From assembly GCA_030646695.1 (NCBI GenBank), contig JAUSLF010000070.1, forward strand, positions 36,436 through 100,435: a stretch of 64,000 bases of DNA, written 5' to 3'. Positions 22,246 through 31,804 of the stretch are shown here, piece by piece; the stretch's first letter is position 1, and the number at the start of each line of letters is the position of its first letter. The translations under genes were made by a program, and so were the position numbers. The stretch is from Nitrosomonadaceae bacterium (lineage in GTDB: Bacteria; Pseudomonadota; Gammaproteobacteria; Burkholderiales; Nitrosomonadaceae). The notes beneath the pieces were generated by a model. The model had not been told where the DNA came from. It saw only the letters and a list, made by a program, of their open reading frames with translations, and searched no databases.

Positions 22246-22271
22246 AAAAAGGCGGCCTTGGCCGCCTTTTT
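22246..22271 (+). terminator. Intrinsic terminator of the atp operon
   Basis: AAAAAGGCGGCC-TT-GGCCGCCTTTTT is a perfect 12-bp stem with a two-base loop and a T-rich end (TTTTTCTTTCT). It lies 20 bp after atpC. Its A-rich left side also lets it work in the opposite direction. The following 200 bp up to glmU hold no gene that can be supported. Confidence 0.9.
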
Positions 22272-22487
22272 CTTTCTCTGGAATTAGGGAACCGAACAAG
22301 TCCTCCGTGGGTTGCCGTTATCACGCTAAAGCTCTAGAATCCAGCCATGTCTATCCAAACTCGCACGACCCATCCATGCCGATTCTGCCGCGCACCGTAT
22401 GCCATGTCTGAAAGCGCTGGGGAGGGGAAGAGGCTCTTGTCTCCCGCTGTAACACTTCTCACGAATACTTAATTGCCGCCTATTGTC

Positions 22488-23870
22488 GTGCCCAAACTAA
22501 ATATCGTCATTCTCGCCGCCGGACTCGGCAAACGCATGCACTCGACGCTACCCAAGGTGCTGCACCCGCTGGCTGGCAGACCGCTACTTTTCCATGTGCT
22601 CGACACGGCGCGTGCGCTGGTGCCGGAAAAAATCTGTGTGGTGTACGGTCATGGCGGCGAAACCGTACCGCAGACGATAGCCGACAAGAAACTCATCTGG
22701 GTAAAGCAGGAACCGCAGTTGGGCACAGGCCACGCACTGATGCAAACGCTGCCCCATCTGGACAAGAGAGGCATGACGCTGGTGCTGTATGGCGATGTGC
22801 CGCTGACCAAGGTTGAAACCCTGAAGGGACTGATAGCAACGGCGGCAGCAAAATATCTTGCGCTGCTCACGCTGGAACTGGACGAGCCCTCCGGCTACGG
22901 CAGAATCGTGCGTAGCAGCGGGGAGGGGAAGATCACCGCCATTGTTGAAGAGAAGGATGCCAGCAAAGCCCAGCGGCAGATCCGTGAAATCAATACCGGC
23001 ATCATGGCGATTCCCAATCAATATCTGCACGACTGGCTGCTCAGACTGGAAAACAGGAATGCACAGAAGGAATATTACCTCACCGATATCGTGGCGATGG
23101 CGGTCACGGATGGGGTCAAGGTGGAAGTTGCCCAGCCGGATCATGCCTGGGAAATACTGGGCATCAACAGCAAAGCGCAGCTGGCAGCGCTTGAGCGTAT
23201 TTATCAAAACGAATCCGCCAGCAGATTGCTGGAACAGGGCGTGACCCTGGCCGATCCATCCCGTATCGACATTCGCGGCCAGCTTACCTGCGGCAGTGAC
23301 GTCGCGATAGACATCAACTGTATTTTCGAAGGCTTGGTGCAGTTGGGCGATAATGTGAGAGTGGGCGCTCACAGTATCCTGAAGAATGTGAAGGTTGCAG
23401 CAGGAACGCTGATCGCCCCGTTCAGCCTGATCGAAGACGCCGAAATCGGAAAAAACTGCCGCATTGGACCTTACGCCCGCATTCGTCCCGGGACCCGGCT
23501 TGCAAGCGAAGTTCATATCGGCAATTTTGTCGAAGTCAAAAATAGCAGCCTAGCCGCCGGCAGCAAAGCGAATCATCTGAGCTACATCGGCGATGCCATC
23601 GTCGGCAAAAATGTCAACATCGGTGCCGGGACCATTACCTGCAACTATGATGGCGCCAACAAACACCAGACCATCATCGAAGACGACGTATTTATCGGCT
23701 CCGATACCCAGCTGATTGCGCCGGTGACAGTGGCGAAAGGCACGACCATCGGCGCGGGTTCGACCATCACCAAGGACACGCCGCCGGAGAGCCTGACCCT
23801 GTCACGCACCAAACAAATGAGTATCACTGGCTGGAAGCGGCCAATGAAAAAAGTGAAGAGTGAAAAATGA
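22488..23870 (+). CDS. glmU: Bifunctional UDP-GlcNAc pyrophosphorylase / GlcN-1-P acetyltransferase
   Basis: Starting at the GTG at 22488 (MPKLNIVILAAGLGKRM) gives 460 residues; a TTG at 22473 would add five. The N-terminal uridyltransferase has LAAGLGKRMHSTLPKVLHPL. The C-terminal left-handed beta-helix has IGPYARIRPGTRL, FVEVKNSSLAAGSKANHLSY and NVNIGAGTITCNYDG for acetyl-CoA-dependent acetylation. It makes UDP-N-acetylglucosamine for peptidoglycan and lipopolysaccharide. glmS follows 55 bp downstream, so one operon covers GlcN-6-P to UDP-GlcNAc (with GlmM elsewhere). Confidence 0.96.
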   Translation: MPKLNIVILAAGLGKRMHSTLPKVLHPLAGRPLLFHVLDTARALVPEKICVVYGHGGETVPQTIADKKLIWVKQEPQLGTGHALMQTLPHLDKRGMTLVLYGDVPLTKVETLKGLIATAAAKYLALLTLELDEPSGYGRIVRSSGEGKITAIVEEKDASKAQRQIREINTGIMAIPNQYLHDWLLRLENRNAQKEYYLTDIVAMAVTDGVKVEVAQPDHAWEILGINSKAQLAALERIYQNESASRLLEQGVTLADPSRIDIRGQLTCGSDVAIDINCIFEGLVQLGDNVRVGAHSILKNVKVAAGTLIAPFSLIEDAEIGKNCRIGPYARIRPGTRLASEVHIGNFVEVKNSSLAAGSKANHLSYIGDAIVGKNVNIGAGTITCNYDGANKHQTIIEDDVFIGSDTQLIAPVTVAKGTTIGAGSTITKDTPPESLTLSRTKQMSITGWKRPMKKVKSEK

Positions 23871-23925
23871 AGGAATCCTCTCAGTTCCGTCATTCCGGGA
23901 AAAGTAGCGCCAAGAAGATTCGCCC

Positions 23926-25773
23926 ATGTGCGGCATAGTCGGCGCGATTGCCAGACATAATGTTGTCCCCACTCTGCTGGAAGGTTTGCGCCGCCTCGAA
24001 TACCGCGGCTACGACTCTGCCGGAATTGCGCTGGTGGATGGCGGATTGCGCAGATTACGCACTACCGGACGGGTGGCGGAACTCAGCAAGCTCGCGGATG
24101 AGCAGCAGTTTTGCGGTGAGGTCGGCATCGCCCACACCCGCTGGGCCACACACGGCGCACCTTCCGAGCGCAATGCTCACCCGCATTTTTCCACTGGGGT
24201 GACAAAGGTTGCAGTGGTGCATAACGGCATCATCGAAAACCATGAAGCGCTGCGCCAACGCTTGCAGACTGAGGGTTTCAAGTTCCTGTCCGACACCGAT
24301 ACCGAAGTCATCGCTCATCTCATCACGCTCAACCTCAAGCAAACCCCTGACTTGTTTGCAGCAGTGTGCCGCTCCATTGCCGAATTGCAAGGCGCTTACG
24401 CCATCGCCGTCATGGAAGAGACGCGGCCTGAGCGCATTGTTGTTGCCCGCAATGGCGCGCCGCTGTTGCTGGGACTGGGCGAACGCGGCAACTACGCTGC
24501 CTCCGATGCTTCTGCGCTGCTACAGGTAACCAAGCACATGGTTTATCTGGAAGAAGGCGATGTGGCCGAACTGCGTTGCGACGGCTACCGCATCGTCAAT
24601 TGTCTTGCTGGTGGCCCAGGCAGGGAAGTGACGCGCGCTGTGCACGAAAGCGAGCTGACCGATGCCGCAGTGGAACTGGGACCCTATACCCACTTCATGC
24701 AGAAAGAAATATTCGAACAACCGGGCGTGGTGGCAAATACGCTGGAAATGGTGCTCAATGCCCATTCCATTTCTCCGCAACTATTTGGCAGCGAAGCGGA
24801 AAATATTTTCCAGCATACCGACAGCGTACTGATACTCGCTTGCGGCACCAGCTACCACGCCGGACTGGTCGCCCGCTACTGGCTGGAATCCATGGCGGGA
24901 TTGGCCTGCAACGTCGAGATCGCGAGCGAATACCGCTACCGCGACCCGGTAGCCAGCCCCAACGCGCTGGTGGTGGCGATTTCCCAATCAGGGGAAACTG
25001 CCGACACACTGGCTGCACTCGGCTATGCCAAGTCGCTGGGACACCGTCACAGTCTGGCCATCTGCAACGTGCCGGAAAGTGCACTGGTGCGGCAAACCGA
25101 TCTGCGCTTCCTTACCCGCGCCGGGCCGGAAATCGGCGTGGCCTCGACCAAGGCATTCACCACCCAACTGGCGGCACTGATGCTGCTTGCCGTAACGCTG
25201 GCGAAACTGCGCGGAAAATTATCGAGCGAGCGAGAACGCGAAGTGATCACTGCGCTGCGCCATCTGCCAGTCGCGCTGCAGCACGCGCTGCAAGTGGAAC
25301 CTCAGGTCAAGGTCTGGGCCGAGAGGTTTGCGCAGAAACGCCACGCCTTGTTTCTCGGGCGCGGCATGCACTACCCCATCGCCATGGAGGGCGCGCTCAA
25401 GCTCAAGGAGATTTCCTACATTCATGCCGAAGCTTACGCCGCCGGTGAATTGAAGCACGGTCCGCTCGCACTGGTGGACGAGGACATGCCAGTAGTCGCG
25501 ATTGCTCCCAATAACGCGTTACTGGAAAAACTCAAATCCAACTTGCAGGAAGTACGCGCGCGCGGCGGTGAACTCTATGTTTTCGTTGACGCCGACTCGA
25601 CCATTCAGCAAAGCGCGGGCATGCACGTCATCAACCTGCCGGAACATGCGGGATTGCTCAGCCCCATCCTCCACACCATCCCGCTGCAACTGCTTGCCTA
25701 CCATGTCGCCCTGCAAAAAAATACCGACGTGGACAAACCGCGCAATCTGGCGAAATCAGTGACAGTCGAGTAA
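23926..25773 (+). CDS. glmS: Glutamine--fructose-6-phosphate aminotransferase (isomerizing)
   Basis: The 615 residues begin [20 protein letters not shown], with Cys2 as the glutaminase nucleophile. [17 protein letters not shown] follows. Two SIS domains come next ([34 protein letters not shown]), and the C-terminus is [18 protein letters not shown]. It makes glucosamine-6-phosphate, the entry step of amino-sugar synthesis. No glmS ribozyme is seen, as expected for Proteobacteria. Confidence 0.98.
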   Translation: MCGIVGAIARHNVVPTLLEGLRRLEYRGYDSAGIALVDGGLRRLRTTGRVAELSKLADEQQFCGEVGIAHTRWATHGAPSERNAHPHFSTGVTKVAVVHNGIIENHEALRQRLQTEGFKFLSDTDTEVIAHLITLNLKQTPDLFAAVCRSIAELQGAYAIAVMEETRPERIVVARNGAPLLLGLGERGNYAASDASALLQVTKHMVYLEEGDVAELRCDGYRIVNCLAGGPGREVTRAVHESELTDAAVELGPYTHFMQKEIFEQPGVVANTLEMVLNAHSISPQLFGSEAENIFQHTDSVLILACGTSYHAGLVARYWLESMAGLACNVEIASEYRYRDPVASPNALVVAISQSGETADTLAALGYAKSLGHRHSLAICNVPESALVRQTDLRFLTRAGPEIGVASTKAFTTQLAALMLLAVTLAKLRGKLSSEREREVITALRHLPVALQHALQVEPQVKVWAERFAQKRHALFLGRGMHYPIAMEGALKLKEISYIHAEAYAAGELKHGPLALVDEDMPVVAIAPNNALLEKLKSNLQEVRARGGELYVFVDADSTIQQSAGMHVINLPEHAGLLSPILHTIPLQLLAYHVALQKNTDVDKPRNLAKSVTVE

Positions 25774-25814
25774 TTCCAGGGATTCCAACTAAAGCAAGAA
25801 TAGAGAACTGGTGG

Positions 25815-27278
25815 TTAAAGCCCCAGGTCTCGCCAGATTTCATCCACGCGCGCTTTCACCGCTGCATCCATCGCAATCGGTGTGCCCCATGCACGGGTAG
25901 TTTCTCCCGGCCATTTGTTAGTGGCGTCCAAACCCATTTTCCCGCCCAGACCCGATACCGGGCTGGCGAAATCGAGATAATCTATCGGCGTGTTTTCCAC
26001 GATCAGCGTATCGCGCGCGGGATCGACGCGCGTGGTGACAGCCCAGATCACTTCCTTCCAGTCGCGGATATTCACATCGTCGTCGGTGACGATGATAAAT
26101 TTGGTGTACATGAACTGGCGCAGGAAACTCCATACGCCGAACATCACGCGCTTGGCATGCCCGGCATACTGTTTTTTCATGCTCACCACCGCCATGCGAT
26201 AGGAACAGCCTTCCGGCGGCAAATAAAAATCGGCGATTTCGGGAAACTGTTTTTGCAGCAGCGGCACGAACACTTCGTTCAGCGCCACGCCCAGTATCGC
26301 CGGCTCGTCCGGCGGCTTGCCGGTGTAAGTGGAGTGAAAAATCGGGTTGCGCCGCATGGTGATGCGCTCAATCGTGAATACCGGGAAAGTCTCCTGCTCG
26401 TTGTAATAACCGGTGTGATCGCCGAACGGGCCTTCGAGCGCCGTTTCGCCCGGATGAATATATCCTTCCAGTACGATTTCTGCGCTTGCCGGAACCTGCA
26501 GGTCATGGCTCAGGCACTTGATAATTTCGGTTTTTGCGCCGCGCAGCAGGCCAGCAAACTGGTATTCGCTGAGGCTGTCCGGTACCGGGGTGACCGCGCC
26601 GAGTATGGTCGCCGGGTCTGCTCCCAGCGCTACTGCCAGCGGATAAGGCTGCCCCGGATGGGTGAGACAGAAATCACGAAAATCCAGCGCACCGCCACGG
26701 TGAGCCAGCCAGCGCATGATGATTTTGTTGGGTGCGATCACCTGCTGCCGGTATATGCCCAGATTCTGCCGGGTCTTGTGCGGCCCGCGGGTGACGGTCA
26801 ATCCCCAGGTAATCAGCGGACCGGCGTCCCCCGGCCAGCAGGTCTGGATCGGCAGCCTGCCGAGATCCACGTCCTTGCCTTCCCACACGATCTCCTGGCA
26901 CGGCGCGCTCGAAACCACTTTGGGCGCCATGTTGAGCACTTGCTTCAGCACCGGAAATTTGTCCCACGCATCTTTCAGACCCTTGGGCGGCTCGGGTTCT
27001 TTCAGAGCAGCGAGCAACTCGCCCACTCCCCGCAACGCTGCCACCGATTCCTGTCCCATGCCCATCGCCACCCGCCGCGGGGTGCCGAACAAGTTTCCGA
27101 GCACGGGAATGGTATGTCCCTTGGGATGCTCGAACAGAATGGCAGGACCACCGGCCTTCAGCACCCGGTCGCAGATTTCGGTCATCTCCAGACGCGGGTC
27201 TATCTCGGTGATGATGCGCTTCAGTTCGCCCTGGCTTTCCAGTTGCGCGATAAAATCCCGCAGGTCTTTATATTTCAT
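25815..27278 (-). CDS. ubiD: UbiD family 3-octaprenyl-4-hydroxybenzoate decarboxylase
   Basis: The 487 residues begin [20 protein letters not shown]. The protein has [20 protein letters not shown], the [11 protein letters not shown] stretch ([19 protein letters not shown]) and [20 protein letters not shown]. This is the prenylated-FMN-dependent UbiD fold, acting in ubiquinone synthesis after UbiA. It is followed on the same strand by nothing within 40 bp of glmS (convergent). UbiA is 13 bp upstream, so the two are probably co-transcribed. Confidence 0.95.
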   Translation of the reverse strand: MKYKDLRDFIAQLESQGELKRIITEIDPRLEMTEICDRVLKAGGPAILFEHPKGHTIPVLGNLFGTPRRVAMGMGQESVAALRGVGELLAALKEPEPPKGLKDAWDKFPVLKQVLNMAPKVVSSAPCQEIVWEGKDVDLGRLPIQTCWPGDAGPLITWGLTVTRGPHKTRQNLGIYRQQVIAPNKIIMRWLAHRGGALDFRDFCLTHPGQPYPLAVALGADPATILGAVTPVPDSLSEYQFAGLLRGAKTEIIKCLSHDLQVPASAEIVLEGYIHPGETALEGPFGDHTGYYNEQETFPVFTIERITMRRNPIFHSTYTGKPPDEPAILGVALNEVFVPLLQKQFPEIADFYLPPEGCSYRMAVVSMKKQYAGHAKRVMFGVWSFLRQFMYTKFIIVTDDDVNIRDWKEVIWAVTTRVDPARDTLIVENTPIDYLDFASPVSGLGGKMGLDATNKWPGETTRAWGTPIAMDAAVKARVDEIWRDLGL

Positions 27279-27291
27279 GGTAGTGGAGCAC

Positions 27292-28212
27292 TTATGAAGT
27301 TGTCTCTATCAGGTAATCGAGCGCAATGCCGGCAAACACCACCGCGCCCACCCAGTTGTTGTGTAAAAAAGCCTTGAAGCAGCACGCTGGCTCGCGCTCG
27401 TGAATCAGCCGATACTGGTACGCAATCAAACCCGCTGCAGCAATCAGACCGGCATAATACGCGATGCCCAGTTTCTGCATCAGCCCTATGCCGGCCATGA
27501 TACCTAGAAAAAGCGCATGGCACAGCATGATCCCGGCCACATCGAAACGCCCGAACGTGATCGCGGAAGTCTTGATACCTATCTTGAGATCGTCGGCTCT
27601 ATCCACCATCGCATACTCGGTATCGTAAGCAATCACCCACAGCAGGTTCGCTGCCATCAGCAGCCAGACGATCAATGGCAGCTCACCGGTCTGCGCGGCA
27701 AACGCCATCGGGATACCAAAACTGAAAGCAACGCCAAGATAGGCTTGCGGCATTGCGAAGAAGCGTTTGGTAAACGGATAGCTGGCGGCAAGAAACAGTG
27801 CAAACACCGCCAGCTCGAGCGTGAGCCGGTTGAGCGGCAGTATCAGCAGAAACGCACACAGACTCAGACCCGCTGCCAGCAACAGCGCCTCTTTGCTGCT
27901 CACCACCCCGGTCGCCAGCGGACGGTTCTTGGTGCGCGTGACATGCGGGTCGATATTGCGGTCGGCGTAGTCGTTGACCACACAACCAGCGGAACGCATC
28001 AGCACCGTACCCAGTACGAATATCACCAGAATGGTTATATCGGGCACACCCTCAGCAGCCAGCCACAGGCCCCACAACGTCGGCCACAGCAACAGCAGAA
28101 TGCCGATGGGCTTGTCCAGCCGCATCAGTTTGCGGTAATGGCCGAGGCGTTGCGCGAAAGTCACTAGCTTAAACCCAAATAATTCATTAGGCGGCTCTCC
28201 GAGCCTACGCAA
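27292..28212 (-). CDS. ubiA: 4-hydroxybenzoate polyprenyltransferase
   Basis: The 306 residues are rich in membrane helices. The two Asp-rich sites are [20 protein letters not shown] plus [20 protein letters not shown], and [20 protein letters not shown]. It attaches the polyprenyl tail to 4-hydroxybenzoate in the inner membrane. The first ~15 residues ([15 protein letters not shown]) may not be translated; a GTG at LVTFAQRL is an alternative start. It is flanked by ubiC upstream and ubiD downstream. Confidence 0.95.
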   Translation of the reverse strand: MRRLGEPPNELFGFKLVTFAQRLGHYRKLMRLDKPIGILLLLWPTLWGLWLAAEGVPDITILVIFVLGTVLMRSAGCVVNDYADRNIDPHVTRTKNRPLATGVVSSKEALLLAAGLSLCAFLLILPLNRLTLELAVFALFLAASYPFTKRFFAMPQAYLGVAFSFGIPMAFAAQTGELPLIVWLLMAANLLWVIAYDTEYAMVDRADDLKIGIKTSAITFGRFDVAGIMLCHALFLGIMAGIGLMQKLGIAYYAGLIAAAGLIAYQYRLIHEREPACCFKAFLHNNWVGAVVFAGIALDYLIETTS

Positions 28213-28330
28213 GCGCTGGTAGTCAGTTTGTGGCCATTTTCGCCGCTTGCTCGGCGTCCATAGATCAAGCTATGGCCTTCTCTCAACCGACAAAACTGTC
28301 TCGCAACCTGCCTCACCATCATCTCGCGTC

Positions 28331-28891
28331 CTAACGGATTGTCTGGGTTAAATCCAGAATGGCAGGAAGAAACACTTCGGTAACCAGTATGGACTGTCCG
28401 TGCAAAGTAAACAGTGAGCGTCGCGCCCACAGACTGGATGGCGGACCCGCTGGCGTGGCCGGCAATCCCCGGCAGGCGCGATGGAAAAGCGGGTGGCCTG
28501 CATTCAGTTTCTTGAATCGCAGCGGGGTACGTCTGACCACCGGGTTGGTAAACAGCACCGTACCCAGTGACCGGTTGCCGAGACCGCTCAGTCCGCGCCA
28601 TGCGCCGCGCAGATTTTTCCTGGCCACAACTGAATGCGCAAAAACCACCGGTGTGTTGCCGCAATACAGATACACCTCCCGCACCAGTGCCAGCTCGCTG
28701 CGGCGCAGACCCATGACGGCAAGCTCGTCCCCGCATACCGTCGCCAACGACTGAGATACCGGCTGGACGCGAAAATTGCTGCACCGCTGCTGAATCAGGC
28801 GGGTAAGGGAACCGCGGTTCTGCAGCCAGTCACGGGTGCGAGGTGATAGGGAAGATGGCGCGGGATACCAGGCTAGCCGGGCAGCATTCAT
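28331..28891 (-). CDS. ubiC: Chorismate--pyruvate lyase
   Basis: The 186 residues contain WLQNRGSLTRLIQQRC, VREVYLYCGNTPVVFAHSVV and the late stretch LWARRSLFTLHGQSILVTEV FLP (split here), the conserved parts of UbiC. It converts chorismate to 4-hydroxybenzoate, the ubiquinone ring precursor. The 118-bp gap to ubiA contains only the small dyad CATAGATCAAGCTATG (28259-28274) and no gene. Confidence 0.92.
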   Translation of the reverse strand: MNAARLAWYPAPSSLSPRTRDWLQNRGSLTRLIQQRCSNFRVQPVSQSLATVCGDELAVMGLRRSELALVREVYLYCGNTPVVFAHSVVARKNLRGAWRGLSGLGNRSLGTVLFTNPVVRRTPLRFKKLNAGHPLFHRACRGLPATPAGPPSSLWARRSLFTLHGQSILVTEVFLPAILDLTQTIR

Positions 28892-29356
28892 CGCAGCAAA
28901 ATGAAAAAGGAAGAATTATGCCGCATAACCTGACGTGGCTGAATTTCTTTTCAGAATGAACAGACGCTTCCCCTACTCTCCTTAGCACCCGACCGGGGTG
29001 GGTGTGCTTAAACTACCGTGTTTGAAATGAATCTTGTCGCGCACCTGATCCGGTAACTCCCTGGCTGGCGACGATGTCGTATTTGTTTGCATGGCCCGCT
29101 CTTTTGTTTTACTCTTTGATCCCACAAAACAATAAGATAGTTAATTTCAGCCATGATTATGCGACATGTGAAGTGGACTATTAGACAACTGATGTCGTAT
29201 ATATTACATTAGGGTTCGCTTGGAAGCAGCAAGGCAAGCGGCTCTGTGCTGTTGGTTAGCCTGAGGGGCGGAGACTCGCTGAGTTGGCTCCCTATACTGG
29301 CCGGGGCTGCAGAGTCCCGTTTCACAGCCATGCAATAACCATTGAAAGGAACGTCT
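28892..29356. other. Intergenic region without a recognised gene
   Basis: About 460 bp between the divergent ubiC and yjdM genes. It should hold both promoters. The only structure seen is an imperfect hairpin, AGCACCC…GGGTGTGCT at 28984-29008. No reading frame looks protein-like. Confidence 0.5.
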
Positions 29357-29695
29357 ATGAGCGGCTTGCCGACCTGTCCCAAATGCAACTCTGCGTATAC
29401 CTATGAAGACGGCCGTCAGCTCATCTGCCCGGAATGCGGCCACGAATGGAGCAGCAGCATAGCCGAGGTCATCGAGGAAAAGCGCGTCTGGAAGGACGCC
29501 TTCGGCAACGAACTGAAGGACGGAGACGCGGTGACCGTGATCAAAGACCTCAAGATCAAGGGCTCGTCCTCGGTCGTCAAGGTCGGCACTAAGGTTAAGA
29601 ACATTCGCCTGATCGAAGGCGACCACGACATAGACTGCAAGATCGACGGATTCGGCTCGATGCAGCTGAAGTCCGAGTTCATCAAGAAGGCCTGA
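29357..29695 (+). CDS. yjdM: YjdM (PhnA-like) zinc-ribbon protein
   Basis: From the ATG at 29357 (AAAGGAACG upstream) the protein has 112 residues. An N-terminal zinc ribbon [20 protein letters not shown] with a second CPEC is followed by the compact domain [20 protein letters not shown]…[20 protein letters not shown]. This is the YjdM family, long called PhnA although not a phosphonoacetate hydrolase. The exact role is unknown. It stands alone with no operon partner. Confidence 0.92.
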   Translation: MSGLPTCPKCNSAYTYEDGRQLICPECGHEWSSSIAEVIEEKRVWKDAFGNELKDGDAVTVIKDLKIKGSSSVVKVGTKVKNIRLIEGDHDIDCKIDGFGSMQLKSEFIKKA

Positions 29696-29754
29696 CCAGC
29701 CTCGTCCCATGAGAGCGAGCGCCGGGCCGCCGAGGCTAAAAGGAAAAGAAAGGA

Positions 29755-30532
29755 AAAGGGGTCAGGTTACATTATTGTGTTAATATGAGTCTGCCTTGTT
29801 TAATCTCCAACCACTATGGCCCGCCTTCCCCGCCTTGACTTGCCGAATGTCCCGCAACACATTGTGCAACGCGGCAATAACCGCCAGCCCATCTTTTTTC
29901 ACGAAGACGATTATGCGACCTACCTGGAATACCTCCGCGAAGCCTTGGCGAAGAACGGTTGCAAGCTTTACGCGTTCGTGCTGATGACCAACCATGCCCA
30001 CCTGCTGGTGCTGGGCGAGGCACCGGGCGGGGTTTCCCGTTTTATGCAATCGGTTGGTCGCCGTTATGTGCGTTATGTCAATGCAACATATCGGCGATCA
30101 GGAACTCTTTTCGAAGGGCGCTTCAAGTCCAGTCTGGTCGACAGCGAACGCTACCTGTTGACGTGCATGCGCTATATCGAACTCAACCCGGTGCGCGCCG
30201 GGATGGTGAACGATCCTGGGGATTACCATTGGTCCAGCTATCAGCACCATGTCACCGGGAATATTATTGAGTGGCTGGCCGAACCACTGGAGTACCGCCA
30301 TTTGGCGGTCAATCCTGAGGCACGTACGCTGGCTTATCGCGAGTTGTTCAAGCAAGCGCTGGCGGCCTACGATCTTGATATGATACGAATACACCTGAAC
30401 AAAGACTGCGCACTTGGATCAAGCAAGTTTCAGGAGGAAATCGAGTCAATTCTGGGTCGGCGCACTAAAATAGTACCGCAGGGACGGCCAAAGAAATCCA
30501 AAGATGGTGGCGAAAAGTAACCTGACCCCTTT
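29755..30532 (+). mobile_element. RAYT element bounded by 16-bp inverted repeats
   Basis: AAAGGGGTCAGGTTAC (29755-29770) and its exact complement GTAACCTGACCCCTTT (30517-30532) bracket one transposase gene, whose stop codon lies inside the right repeat. GGGGTCAGGTTAC flanks are typical of one widespread group of REP-associated tyrosine transposases. The ends are perfect, so insertion may be fairly recent. Confidence 0.85.
29816..30520 (+). CDS. REP-associated tyrosine transposase (Y1_Tnp family)
   Basis: The 234 residues show MARLPRLDLPNVPQHIVQRG, the HUH motif in MTNHAHLLV, SGTLFEGRFKSSLVDSERYL, and YIELNPVRAGMV with the likely catalytic tyrosine. WSSYQHHV follows. It belongs to the IS200/IS605-like RAYTs, which nick single-stranded DNA at REP-type hairpins; most are domesticated single copies. 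The reading frame is intact. A 56-bp imperfect palindrome lies about 125 bp downstream and could be a related substrate. Confidence 0.93.
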   Translation: MARLPRLDLPNVPQHIVQRGNNRQPIFFHEDDYATYLEYLREALAKNGCKLYAFVLMTNHAHLLVLGEAPGGVSRFMQSVGRRYVRYVNATYRRSGTLFEGRFKSSLVDSERYLLTCMRYIELNPVRAGMVNDPGDYHWSSYQHHVTGNIIEWLAEPLEYRHLAVNPEARTLAYRELFKQALAAYDLDMIRIHLNKDCALGSSKFQEEIESILGRRTKIVPQGRPKKSKDGGEK

Positions 30533-30655
30533 AGTTGGGACGTCCCGCTTGAGTCTGCGGCATAACATTGCATCCAACCAGGGCTCATGGAAAGTGGTGC
30601 TTCGCTTGCTCTCCGTGAGCCCGTTAATTCAAACGTGATGTGAATACTCCAGAGT

Positions 30656-30711
30656 CTGGTGAAATATCCGGGCCAAGTGAAGCTTCCAGGCCAGGATAGG
30701 AATTTCACCAG
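30656..30711. repeat. Imperfect palindrome between the RAYT gene and the permease gene
   Basis: CTGGTGAAAT (30656-30665) pairs perfectly with ATTTCACCAG (30702-30711). Inside, GGCC at 30671-30674 can pair with GGCC at 30689-30692, around AAGCTT. It may be a REP-like target or the 3' end of the permease transcript, which reads leftward through it. Confidence 0.55.
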
Positions 30712-30732
30712 TCAGGATTACACTCTGTTCGA

Positions 30733-31731
30733 TCAGCGTTTTCTCGACAGCAGCAGCAACAACAGCGGCACGCCCAGTAGCGCGGTCAACACCCCCACCG
30801 GCAATTGCTGGGGCGCCCACAGGGTTCGCGCCAGCGTATCCGCCAGTGTGAGAAAGCTGCCCCCCAACAGCATGGCCAAAGGTAACAGCCAGCGATAGTC
30901 GTTGATCCCCAGCAAGCGGATGACATGGGGAATGATCAAGCCGACGAAGCCGATGACACCCGCCAGCATCAGCGCCGCCACCGTCGCCAATGCCGCGCCG
31001 AAGTAAATCCCCACTTGCAATGGCAGCACCGCCACACCAAGGGTTCTCGCCTTCATCTGGCCGAGGCTGAGGACATTGAGGCTGCCGGAAAAGATCATGC
31101 TGATGGCCGCCACAATAACCAGTGTCACCCATGCAGATGACAACCCCTCGGCGCCGACCGCACGCGATACATCGCCCATCAACCAGAACAGCATGCCTTT
31201 CACGTCGCTGGCCGGCGCCAGGGTCAGGATCAAGGTGGTCAGCGCAGCGCAACCGGCGGACAGTACCACCCCGGTCAGCAGCAGCCGGTATAGATTCCAG
31301 TCGCCGCTGCGAAAGCTCAGGCCGAACACGATGGCAATTGCAGCCAGCGCACCTGCCAGCGATGTCAGATTGACCAGTACCAGCCCCCATCCCAGCAACA
31401 TTGCGGTGAGTGCACCCACCGCTGCACCCCCGGATACCCCGAGAATATAGGGGTCGGCCAGTGGATTGCGCAGCAGCACCTGCAACAACGCACCCGCCAG
31501 TGCCAGCAGACCGCCGCAGGCAAACGCCGCCAGCACACGCGGCAGGCGCAGCTGCCAGACAATTTGGCTGGTGGTGTCATCGGCCGGTGACAGCAGCGCT
31601 TGGGCAATTCCGGAAATGGGGAGATTCACGCTGCCGAACAGCAATCCGGCAAACAGGCTGCCTGCCGCGAGCAGCAGAAAGAGGAACAGGTGTGGCAAGG
31701 GGTGTCTGGGAGAAGTCACGCGGTTACGCAA
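30733..31731 (-). CDS. FecCD-type iron-siderophore/cobalamin ABC permease, orphan
   Basis: The 332 residues have about ten hydrophobic helices and the family features GGLLALAGALLQVLLRNPLA, DPYILGVSGGAAVGA, LMLAGVIGFVGLIIPHVIRL and the late LARTLWAPQQLPVGVLTALL GVP (split here). It is the BtuC/FecD/FhuB membrane subunit for B12 or ferric siderophores. No ATPase (BtuD/FepC-like) or binding-protein gene is next to it, which is unusual. The ATPase would normally follow where the palindrome and RAYT element now lie. No cobalamin riboswitch or Fur box was recognised in the 73 bp upstream. Confidence 0.9.
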   Translation of the reverse strand: MRNRVTSPRHPLPHLFLFLLLAAGSLFAGLLFGSVNLPISGIAQALLSPADDTTSQIVWQLRLPRVLAAFACGGLLALAGALLQVLLRNPLADPYILGVSGGAAVGALTAMLLGWGLVLVNLTSLAGALAAIAIVFGLSFRSGDWNLYRLLLTGVVLSAGCAALTTLILTLAPASDVKGMLFWLMGDVSRAVGAEGLSSAWVTLVIVAAISMIFSGSLNVLSLGQMKARTLGVAVLPLQVGIYFGAALATVAALMLAGVIGFVGLIIPHVIRLLGINDYRWLLPLAMLLGGSFLTLADTLARTLWAPQQLPVGVLTALLGVPLLLLLLSRKR

Positions 31732-31804
31732 GGGATCAATGTGCTGGACTGCAAATTAGCAGAATCTGGCACCTTTGAACATCTTTACTGCATTTCTGAA
31801 CTAC

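Noticed and set aside
26157..27377. A 406-codon open frame on the + strand opposite ubiD
   Set aside because: The complementary strand encodes a complete, conserved UbiD; the + frame has no recognisable motif and arises from GC-rich codon structure.
28984..29008. Hairpin-like AGCACCC…GGGTGTGCT upstream of yjdM as a riboswitch or terminator
   Set aside because: The stem has a bulge and no T-run, and no conserved riboswitch core could be recognised around it.
30629..31390. A 253-codon minus-strand frame overlapping the FecCD permease in another frame
   Set aside because: Glycine/arginine-rich shadow frame; the permease frame has the expected membrane helices and family motifs.
31732..31804. 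Cobalamin riboswitch or Fur box upstream of the FecCD permease
   Set aside because: The gap is only 73 bp and shows neither the B12-box sequence nor a Fur-like dyad.
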